This document shows, one piece after another, positions 34,001-42,832 of a stretch of DNA of 64,000 nt. How positions within the stretch are numbered: position 1 is the stretch's first letter; each line of letters begins with the position of its first letter. This DNA is from Craterostigma plantagineum (taxonomy: Eukaryota > Streptophyta > Magnoliopsida > Lamiales > Linderniaceae): NCBI GenBank assembly GCA_027422505.1, contig JAPQWV010000418.1, positions 62,001-126,000 on the forward strand. Reading direction: 5' to 3'. Both the position numbers and the translations under genes were made by a program. The notes under the pieces are model-generated. The model worked only from the letters and a program-made list of their open reading frames with translations. It did no database searches and was not told where the DNA came from.

Positions 34001-34605
34001 GTGATAGAGCAGATAGATCGAACCCGAGAAGTACTAAGCGAGAGTGACCTACCCTATCTTCCTGCCAAGGAGGTGTACAAGCTCTACCAACTCTATGTAG
34101 AGAAGTACAAGGGTCCTCAGGGCTTTATCACGAACGAAGGACTCGAGGGACTCTACTGATTCATGTTGCGACAAGTCAAGTACTCTGCCGCACACGATCT
34201 TCAGATGGCTCTAGAGAGCAATATGAAGAAGGTCAACATGACGGCCCCGCTCAATCAAGGACCTGAAATCGAAGGGCTTCCAAGTAATCACGTACACATC
34301 AGCTCAGTCCTAGGCATCAGCTCCGTCCTGAGATACATAAGTTTTGCGACGGAACACTCAAGGTGATCAGACAGAACATACAGAAGAGATTGGAAGAAAT
34401 CAATCGAGAGACGATGCTGAGGATTCATCGGTTCGTGAGAGAACAACCGCTCCTGCTGGAACTACTTGATGACATCGAGGAGCAACTGGAGCTGAGGAGC
34501 ACGTTAAGGAACTTCGAGTACACGCTAGGCTTGCGCAGGTCTTAATATGCCCGACGAAGACAAACAGCGTGGAAGGGCAATCAAGCACAAAGGGTGAGAT
34601 TGTAG
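31094..34605 (+). pseudogene. Long accessory ORF (aORF) of Sirevirus-like element, copy B
   Basis: This is the most complete copy. One reading frame runs from ATG 31094 to about 34310, with in-frame stops near 31706, 32510, 32722, 33224 and 34157. After one frame change it continues to a TAG at 34603-34605 inside the LTR, about 1,170 codons in all. Layout: residues 1-205 are a conserved globular domain (NFQLDLT, VYLQQFW, LDLPFSPNYDP). Residues 206-290 are conserved (LPPGGNYQPPRLKFF, LLRLADP, LTEQMIRGPP). A long acidic Ser/Thr/Pro/Gln-rich middle has a duplicated LIDxVAxELEQE. About residues 740-1170 are a second conserved part (EFELTGISHWEQQKRMTYLW, VYKLYQLYVEKYKGPQGF). It occupies the env-like position of Sireviruses, but no signal peptide, membrane segment or enzyme motif is visible. 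Confidence 0.8.
34588..34600 (+). other. Polypurine tract (copy B)
   Basis: CAAAGGGTGAGAT directly before the LTR start TGTAGAATAC. The matching site in copy C, read on minus, is CAGAGGGGGAGAT. Confidence 0.8.
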
Positions 34606-34948
34606 AATACGATTTGTAATTGTGCTTTGATTTGTTAGTTGTCTTCGTAGATTGGAGCGTTATATGTATTTGTCCTTAGTTTAGGACTTACTCGTTATTT
34701 ATACCAAGTTTGTTTGGTATAAATAGACTTGTAAACATTGTGCTTAATAGAGAAATTTAGTCAATTGATCCGAAGGGCTGCCAAATCCAATCCTAGAGAG
34801 AAACTCGAGAACCATTCTCTCACTACTCGAATTCTCTCTCAAGTTCTTCAACGAAGGTTTTTCGATTGAAGTTAATTTCATACAATTTTAATCGAATTAC
34901 TTAGATTTGAGTCTAGGATCATAGGAGTTGATAATCGAGGACCTAACA
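34601..34948 (+). repeat. 3' LTR of Sirevirus-like element, copy B (348 bp)
   Basis: TGTAGAATACGATTTG to GAGGACCTAACA. It matches 42317-42666 (minus) over its full length and 35620-35743 over its last third. A TATA-like GGTATAAATAGAC lies at about 34714-34726. The stop codon of the aORF lies in its first five bases. Confidence 0.88.
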
Positions 34949-35619
34949 CAATATTTGGCTCATCTAATCTTATCGAAGTCACGTCAAACGTGAACTTATT
35001 CCAATAAGAGTTTCAACTATCTTTGTCTGAGTCATTGATCATCACGGCTAACCCTGCTTATTGGGTATAACTACCTAAGTGTGACCTATCAACTTATGCT
35101 CAAATCGCACAGAATGTACCGTCCCTTGCTGCCATACGCTTTGTGGGGGGGCGGACTGGTATGACGAGCGGCGTCCAAGACACACCCGAGACGCTAACAT
35201 TGGGGCGGGATATACGACGCCAACTTACTCAGAACAAATCGCAAAACTCCTCAACGCTACACATCTCGAGCATGATAGAATATAGGAATCCAACAACTTT
35301 ACCCACTTAATATTTTTCAAAGTGAGAATAAGCCATCTCACATAAGAGCACATTCACCATGCATATCACTTAAAAAACCAACATGCACGAGGTAGTAAAT
35401 TAACCCTAGAAAAATAAACTACAAGACAACACAAGCGGGTTATTTCTCGCCTATCCCTATTACATGCGTATTCAAAATAAACTCGGGTTGTCGCACGGGT
35501 CTTGAAGTCGTCAAACGTCCTTCGTCATTCGAATGGCCTCAAAGACACCGAACGTCCACCATCTTGTCACCGTCCGGGGTTTGTCTACCATTAAATGGGC
35601 CCTCGTGTTCGTATTTAAT
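34949..35619. other. Unclassified 671 bp between LTR and LTR fragment
   Basis: No gene, repeat partner or terminal structure recognised. It has a G-run near 35144-35152 and several GACGAGCGGCG-like GC-rich words. It could be the flank of copy B or part of another insertion in the LTR fragment that follows. Confidence 0.3.
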
Positions 35620-35743
35620 CTCGAATTCTCTCTCAAGTTCTTCAATGAAGGTTTTTCGATCGAAATTAATTTCATACAATTCTAATCGAATTCCTTAGGA
35701 TTTGAGTCTAGGATCATAGGAGTTGATAATCGAGGACCTAACA
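35620..35743 (+). repeat. LTR fragment of Sirevirus-like element (last 124 bp)
   Basis: CTCGAATTCTCTCTCAAG to GAGGACCTAACA, nearly the same as 34825-34948. Its upstream part is absent and replaced by unrelated sequence. Confidence 0.8.
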
Positions 35744-37589
35744 CTATTCACCGCCCCCTTTTTACTTGTTACCACCCCCTAAGGGTATGTAAAAAGATGA
35801 TTTTGCCCTTATGATATTTAGAGTAATTTAAAAAGGAAAAAACTAAATATATAATTTCGGTACGAAATACTAAAAACTACATACACAAATAATTCGAACG
35901 ATCGATCGATACGGGAAAAAAATTTCGTTTTAACATTTTAGGACCGATCGATCGATATTTTTGGCCCTGTAGTCCACGTGTCGAAAGAAATTTTCGGCAT
36001 GGCAGTGTCCGAGCCGATCGACATTTTCGGCTCGGACACTGCTTGGCCGTAAATTTTGTTCGGCCATGCCGGTCGATCCAAATTTTCAGCCACAGCAGGT
36101 CCGACTGAGAACGACGATCGGCTGGTACAGTGCATGGCCTAAAAAATCATTCATCCGTTGCACTGCCTAGCCGAAAATCTCGATCGACCGATTTTTTTTT
36201 TGGACGTTTTTCGAGAATAATTATTTGTTTCAGTAATTTTTTTGTGTTATAATTTGTGACTATCTATTGTATTAGTAATTGGAAACGGAATAAATATGCA
36301 AAAAAATATTCCAAACATATACAATATGCGTCCGATACATAAACGATACATATACAGTACACCATGGGGCCTGGCGGCTGAGAAAATAGACAGTCACAAA
36401 TTATACTGCTCCAATAGGTGCAGCCACTGATCCAATCGACTCTGATATCTTCTTTCCCAACCGGCAACTCGACCATCATGATTCTTGAACCAATACGGAT
36501 GTAAGATGGGCATAGGAAAATCTGGACATAAGTTAAGTCTAATATAATGCTGATAATTATCTCCAAGGTGCGCCAGGACGATCGTACGGCTCGGTCCAGT
36601 AGCAGTCCGTCCGGCACGCAATGGCAATATTGTGTTCGAATGCATGTTGATGTTCGACCTATTGCCGTACCCGTAGAGGATAATTACATCGTTCCAAAGT
36701 GTCGTCACAGCCCACAGATCACACGGTATCGCCATCCAGTGGTTTGGTGCACAAGGCCCCCCTCCCAGCGTATACGATTCACCGCCATTTCCAATGACTC
36801 ACCATAGTACCGCATTTCTTATGCGACAAAATAATTAGCTCGAACCCAAGACCAATAGCAATGCTTTTCGCCCAGTTAATGGCTCCCACGTCGGTCGGAA
36901 ATCGTCCTCCTGCACGAAAATGCTCACTGTAGTTTACCCCGTCGCCGAAACAGTCCTCCTCCCGTCCTCCTGTGGCGCTCGCTAGTTCTACCTCCTGGTA
37001 GGGACTTCCCAGCCCTATTATGCAACTAAATATTAAAAAAAAATGGTCGAACTATTTTTTCGACGGCCTATAGAGGCGGCCGAAAATGGATCTCGGCCGG
37101 TGCTGTTTCGGCCGATCGGTACTATCGGCCGGCTCAGCACCAGCCGATCCGAGATTTCGGCCATGCATGGCGCGGCCGAAAAAAATTTTCGGCCGCCACA
37201 AGGCGCTGCCGAATAAATTTTTCGGCCCGGCCTTGTGGCTGCAGAAAATTTTTTTCGGCCGGGCCATGCACCGGCCCAAAAAATCGTTCGATCGTGTCTT
37301 TTTCCACACGATTCCGATCCGTGTATGCGATAATTCATCTACGTACGAACGATTTTTACGAGAATTTGCTTATCAGTCGTGCGAATAGACCCTTTCTTTT
37401 CCCTTGTTCCTTTCCCCTGTCGTCGGTCCATTGCGAATTTGAGTTTTTTTGTTTTGTTTGAGTTTGATTTGGATGTGTGATTGCGATATGGAAAGTGTTG
37501 TCTGTAAATAGAAATTTTTATTCATAAAGCCAAATCGTCTTTTTATAGTCCTGTGGAGTGGTGACTAGGGAAAAGGGGGCGGCGAATAG
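35744..37589 (-). mobile_element. Decayed MULE-like element with OTU-type ORF (~1.85 kb)
   Basis: Imperfect terminal inverted repeats of about 70 bp: CTATTCACCGCCCCC at the left, and CTATTCGCCGCCCCC read inward from the right end. Both continue through AAAAAGAYGATTT. Subterminal zones on both sides (35890-36200 and 37050-37300) are full of CGGCC / TTTTCGG words. The interior encodes an OTU-protease-like fragment on minus. I found no convincing target-site duplication, possibly because the left end abuts an LTR fragment. Assignment to Mutator rests on the OTU ORF and is tentative. Confidence 0.55.
36394..36735 (-). pseudogene. OTU-like cysteine protease fragment (MULE-associated)
   Basis: 113 residues. 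The order LWAVTTLWNDVIILYGY, NTILPLRAG, then LGDNYQHYIRLNL, MPILHPYW and YQSRLDQW resembles the C-terminal half of OTU-like domains often fused to or carried by plant MULEs. In that half an aromatic-His strand is followed by Pro-rich and Trp segments. The catalytic Cys region expected upstream is not visible, so this is a remnant. Identification is by pattern memory and needs a profile search. Confidence 0.45.
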
Positions 37590-37699
37590 AATAGTAATCC
37601 CGTAGGTAAAATAAGCATTCAAGTTTCCAAATCGAAACGTGCAATTGATTCGTTTGAGTTTGATGAAATATTTCTTGGGTATGGTGAAGAATCGAAGGA

Positions 37700-39644
37700 A
37701 TGAAGCGTATGATATTTTATTTGGGGACTTTTCTTAAACGGACTCTAACATCAATTTCCTCGGAATCGTCGGCTCGGCATCTACCACAGCTCCTTCAGTC
37801 AAGAACAGGTTTCTTTTACATCTTTACACTCGGTTCATATTGTTGGTTCTTTTGGTGTGTTGTTGCATATTTCGAATGTTTATCCATTACATTTAAAGTT
37901 TATATGTTTAGAAGTGTTGATGGGTAACTCTAGTTTGTTTTGATACTTTGGATGCTTTTGTAGGACGATTAAGAAAAAATGTTCTTTTCTCCCGTTCCAT
38001 AATCCGTATTCTGTGTACTAAATGGATGATCTTTTTCGCTGAACCATCTAAATGTTTGCATATATATTTTCTGTAGTTGCTGGGAAATTTAAATGGTATC
38101 TTTTACATGCTGATTAACTAGGTGACCATGTACTTCCCCACATTCTCGAACGATGCATCTTCCGCCCAGATTTCAAAAGGGCGAGTTCAGTCCATGGTAA
38201 AATCATCAAGCACGGGTATGGAACAGACACGCCAGTTCTAACCATGCTAATAAAGGTCTTTATTGCTTGTGAAAATATTGATGCTGCCCTTGAAGTATTT
38301 AATGAGATGATTATTCTGAATCTTGATGTGGTATCCACCAACGTGTTAATTAACAGTTTTGTAAATGTTGGACAAATAAATACTGCCAAGAAAATATTTT
38401 CTTCCTCGCCCTCTCGAAATGTGGTCTCATGGAACTCGATGATAGGAGGATTGGTCAAGAATGGCTTGTACTTACAGGCAATAGGCATGCTTGAAGAGAT
38501 GTTAGCAGCGAAAATTGAACCCAACGGTTTCACTTTTGCTTCTCTTTTAACCACTTGCTCGAGATTAGGGGCCATAACTTACGGGAAATGGGTGCACGAT
38601 CTGATGACCCAGAAAAAGGTGGAACTGAATTACATACTATATTCTGCATTGGTTGATATGTATGCAAGGTGTGGAAAGATCGAAACAGCAAAGTCCATAT
38701 TCAAATCAGCTGAAAGAAGTGAAGTTTCTATATACAATTCCATGATAAATGGACTTGCTATCCATGGTCTTGCACCTGATTCGATGGCAGTATTCTCAAT
38801 CATGGAAGCTGAGAACATCTCACCAGATCATGGGACCTTTCTCGGGATCCTAACAGCTTGTAGCCACTGTGGCTTTGTAGAAGAGGGACGGGAATATTTC
38901 GCTGCAATGAAAAGGGATTATTCGATTCAGCCTCAACTCGAGCATTATGGAGCAATGGTTGATCTGTTAGCACGAGGGGGGCTCTTAGAAGAAGCATTTG
39001 GAACGATTAATGAGATGCCAATGGAACCTGATGTTGTTATATGGAGAAGTTTGCTAAGTGCGTGCAGAACTCACAGAAACTGGGAACTGGCTGAAGAAAT
39101 TGTTTCGAAGATAAAGAATCTTGACAGTGGAGATTATGCATTATGGTCTAATGTTAACTGCTCTGCTAATAAATGGGACAGAGCGGAAAAGATAAGGCAC
39201 ACTATGAATAAAAAAAGAGCTGGCAATAAAGATTGTGGCAAAAGTTGGTTCGTTGATGAATCGAATGGAGGAATGATTTGTCATTATTTCAAGGCAGGGG
39301 ATCAATCAAACCCTGAGATATACGGAGTTTTGGAAGCGTTGATCTGTCGTGTGAGAATGGAAGGTCATCAGTACTTCCAAGACTTGGTTTTGATGGATAT
39401 TTCGGGGGAAGAAAAAGAGGAAAACTTGAAGTATCACAGCGACAAGTTGGCATTGGCATTTGGTGTACTGAGATCGAGCCCAGGTGCTGAGCTTTTGATC
39501 TGTAAGAACCTTCGTACTTGTCTTGATTGTCATTCTTGGATCAAAATTGTGTCCAAAGTGTTGCACAGAGTCATTACTGTGAGGGATAGGATACGCTTTC
39601 ATAGGTTTGAGAATGGGTTTTGTTCCTGCGGAGACTATTGGTAG
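37700..39644 (+). CDS. PLS-class PPR protein with E/E+ and DYW domains (2 exons)
   Basis: Exon 1 is 37700-37808 and exon 2 is 38122-39644. The 313 bp intron begins GTTTCT and ends TTAACTAG. The split Gly codon (G then GT) gives an open 543-residue protein. The N-terminus (~35 residues, Arg/Ser-rich, no acids early) looks like an organelle targeting peptide. PPR repeats run from about residue 50 (NVVSWNSMIGGLVKNG, YSALVDMYARCGK, VSIYNSMINGLAIHG). The E region follows (VIWRSLLSACRTHRNWELAEE). The DYW domain is C-terminal, with CLDC (503-506) and the end GFCSCGDYW. The expected HSE deaminase motif reads HSD (residues 475-477). DYW-PPR proteins act in C-to-U RNA editing in mitochondria or plastids. 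By recollection it resembles Arabidopsis At5g50990. It is the only gene here that looks intact and host-like. Confidence 0.93.
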
Positions 39645-40183
39645 GGTAATCAATGTCATATGTTGGTGTTGTGTGTGTGTTTGTTTCATTCATGTATTAT
39701 TTTGAGATGTCACAACATCTTAGCCTAATGCTCCTACGAAAATCTAACGTATCCAACTCGTCCAAAGAAATCGCCCAATAAAAGAAAGAAAAATAATAGT
39801 GAATAATAAACAGCAAAATTTAACCAACTACGAACTATATGATATCGTTGGAATAGTTAAAAAACTATATCTTCGTTTCAACTTCACTAGGTTTGTCAAC
39901 TTTTATATTTTGTTGTATTTCTATATATTTCGATCAAAATTCGAAAAAAAAAATTAAATAATATTTTACCAGCGCAGATTTACATTTAAGCATTCCACTT
40001 GAAAAATGAGCTACTTATGCAACTTGTAGACGCCTTCACAAGACGTCCAAAAGTGTCGCTAAAGTCCACTCCAGTAATTGTGAGTATACATTTACAATGG
40101 CCTTACCCTTCCAAAAAAGTTACATTTGTTGTGAAACTCTATAAGACTGCTTTAGTGGAAGACTTGTAAGCATAATTAAATGC
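39645..40183. other. Intergenic DNA downstream of the PPR gene
   Basis: Probable 3' UTR and spacer. There is a short GT run at about 39664-39682 and otherwise AT-rich sequence. I see no gene or repeat partner. Confidence 0.5.
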
Positions 40184-40716
40184 TGTTAGAAAATGTATGA
40201 ATAAAATAATCTAAAAGGTACAATAAAATCCTAGAAGTACACCTCTTGTACTTGAAAAGGTGTGTTGATTAAATTCTAAAAGGTGCACATGAAGAGATAA
40301 GGGTTTTCATACGTAGGAGACCTTTCAATATGAAAAGACACATACAGAAGGATACATTTGTACTACATGACCCTTGATAATGGTCCCTCACTTCTATAAA
40401 TAGGTCACATGCATTATCATTTTAGGCATCCAAAAATTCACAAAATAATTCTCTGCATTTTCCAAAGTTTTACTTGTGAGTCCCAAAGCAATAGTATTGT
40501 TCGCCAAAGTTTGGCGTATTTGAGATACCGCTATATTCCAAACCCAAGTCGTATCTCGGAGGCGTTTACCGTAAACCGAGGGTATTAGCGGGGTAATTTC
40601 GTCTTCAAGGGAGCGTGTATCACGTGCCTCGACTTGTAATTCATTTCGCACTGTTCGCTGAAATTTATTTGCGCTTTCACTCGAAGGTAAAGGCGTTGAT
40701 CAACGGACAACTAACA
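40184..40716 (+). repeat. 5' LTR of a copia element (~533 bp)
   Basis: Bounded by TGTTAGAAAATG and GGACAACTAACA, so the termini are inverted (TGTTAG / CTAACA). A TATA box CTATAAATAG is at 40394-40403. A copia gag ORF starts 128 bp downstream. The second LTR is outside the window or lost, so the borders rest on terminal motifs only. The usual TGGTATCAGAG primer site was not seen next to it. Confidence 0.6.
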
Positions 40717-40843
40717 AGTTGAAGACGAAAGTTTCATACAAAGTCATACGTTGGTCGAATCAAGCAGGCTGCTCAAGGAGTTTGCCCACTTCAAGCAAAA
40801 AGGAAAGTGCAAATCTATTTTCTAGATTTGAAGATATATTATT

Positions 40844-42316
40844 ATGGCAACCAACGATAATCAGAATGCGACGCCTTCGACCGCTCACATCGTTCCCATG
40901 GTGACAGCCGCTCCTATGCATGGCGAACGACCGTCGAAATTCAGAGGCGCCGACTTCAAAAGGTGGCAACAAAAAATGTTGTTCTATCTTATGACTCTCT
41001 CTCTTTCTCGATTTCTATCGGAGGACCCGATGACCGTCGCCGAAGATGAGACCGACGCTCAAAAGCGTGCGGCCTCAGATGCATGGCATCATAGTGATTT
41101 CTTGTGTAGAAGTTACATTCTAAACGGACTAGACGATTCCCTTTACAATGTCTATAGTCCGATTGAAACGGAGAAGAATTATGGAATTCTTTGGAGGTAA
41201 AGTACAAGTCGGAAGATGCCGGGATTAACAAATTTCTCGTTGGCAAATTTCTGAAGTACGTAATGGTCGACACCAAATCGGTGAGTCAAGTGCAAGAAAT
41301 TCTGATTATTCTTCACGACCTGTCGGCGGAAAAATTAATCGTGAACGAGGCTTTTCAAGTGGCCGCAATAATTGAAATTGCCGCCCATGTGGAAAGACTT
41401 CAAGAACTATCTTATGCATAAACATAAGGAAATGCGACTTGAAGATTTGATAGTTCGACTCCGGATTGAGGAAAACAACCGAAATCCAAAGCAAAGGCGA
41501 AGCGAAGCGAGTTCGAGGCTAAGGCAAATTTGGCCGAGCCAAGTTTCCAACAAAAAACTCAAGCAACCCACGGGTGGTAAGCAACCCCAAGCAAGCTTCA
41601 AGTAGTTTAAAGAAAGCTGCTATAACTGTGGTAAATCTGGGCATCTTGCAAAAGACTGTCATCTCCCAAAGAAAGGTAGAGAATGAGCTCATATGGTCGA
41701 GAACAAATCTACTCACAATGATTTATCAGAACAAGACCTCACGACCGTGATCCAAGAAGTTAATTTGGTTGATAATCCACGAGAATGGTGGATTGATACG
41801 GGAGCAACTCGGCACATTTGCACCGATAAAAATATGTTTTCGTCCTACACTCCGACTGGCGAAAGGAAGCTATTCATGGGAAACTCTCCGACATCTGACG
41901 TCGTGGGGACATGCAAGGTGGTGCTAAAAATGACATCGGGCAAAAAACTAATGCTAACGAAAGTGTTGCATGTCCCAGACATCCGGAAGAATTTGGTGTC
42001 TGGCTCTTTCAAGCAAAGCCGGCTTTAGATTAATCTTTGAATCTGATAAGTTTGTTTTGACTAGGAATGGTATCTTCTTAGCTAAAGCGTACCTAAATGA
42101 GGGCCTTTTTAAGATGAATGTGATGAATGTAATCCACCAAGAGGCGAAGAATAAAGAAAGTGTTTCCTATTTGTCGGAGTGCTCTAATCTATGGCATGAT
42201 AGACTTGGACACGTAAACTTTAACACAATTAAAAGATTGGTGAATCTAGATTTGATACCAAAAGTTAAAATCGACTCTCACAACAAGTGTGAAACTTGTG
42301 TTGAAGCAAAAATGGT
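40844..42316 (+). pseudogene. Copia gag, protease and pre-integrase region (broken)
   Basis: The gag begins MATNDNQNATPS, with the copia UBN2-type segment (KFRGADFKRWQQKMLFYL). Frameshifts near 41180 and 41365 and a stop near 41603 interrupt it. The nucleocapsid CCHC box is CYNCGKSGHLAKDC (about 41621-41662). The aspartic protease shows [12 protein letters not shown] (about 41790-41825) and [14 protein letters not shown]. The GAG-pre-integrase domain shows [10 protein letters not shown] and the Cys pair CETCVEAKM. The sequence stops at 42316 where the LTR of copy C begins. It belongs to a copia lineage different from the Sirevirus-like copies; the exact lineage is not resolved. Confidence 0.9.
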
Positions 42317-42666
42317 TGTTAGGTCCTCAATTATCAACTCCTATGATCCTAGACTCAAATCCTAAGTAAATCGATTAGGATTGTATGAAATTAACTTCGA
42401 TCGAAAACCTTCAATGAAGAACACCGAGCGAGAATTCGAGTAAAGTGAGAGTGATTTCTTAGTTTCTCTCTCTAGAATTGGATTTGGCAGCCTATCGGAT
42501 CAATTCTCTAATTTTCTGTATTAATCTCAATGTTTGTACATGTATTTATACCAAGCAAACTTGGTATATATCAAACTAGTCTTAATCTAAGGACTATTAC
42601 AAATAACGCCCCTAATTACAAGGACAGCTAATTAAATCCCAGCACAATTAAAATCGATATTCTACA
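42317..42666 (-). repeat. 3' LTR of Sirevirus-like element, copy C (350 bp)
   Basis: On minus: TGTAGAATATCG to GAGGACCTAACA. Full-length match to 34601-34948. The polypurine tract (CAGAGGGGGAGAT on minus) abuts at 42667-42679. The left border lies inside the copia pre-integrase ORF. Confidence 0.9.
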
Positions 42667-42832
42667 ATCTCCCCCTCTGTACTTGATTTCGCTTCTGTGC
42701 TGTCTGTCCTCGTTGGGGGTAGTATGACATGCGCAAGCCCAGCGCATGTTCGAAATTCCTGAGCGTTTCCCTCAGCTTCATGCACTCCTCGATGTCGTCA
42801 AGTAGTTCCAACAGGAGCAGTTGTTCTCTCAC
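42664..42832 (-). pseudogene. aORF copy C, extreme C-terminus
   Basis: Minus-strand frame LLLLELLDDIEE to QVQRGRL. It reads through the polypurine tract and stops at a TAG formed by the first bases of the LTR. Open in this copy. A solo LTR separates it from 46321-46423. Confidence 0.75.

Noticed and set aside
31094..34605. Calling the aORF an envelope gene
   Set aside because: It is in the env-like position, but no signal peptide, membrane anchor or cleavage motif is visible; position alone is not enough.
35744..37589. Target-site duplication for the OTU-bearing transposon
   Set aside because: GACCTAACA on the left and AATAGTAAT on the right do not match at 9-11 bp, so no TSD is claimed.
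38114..38575. Antisense ORF of 153 codons over the PPR gene (also 39306-39689)
   Set aside because: Shadow frames of a clear PPR-DYW coding sequence on plus.
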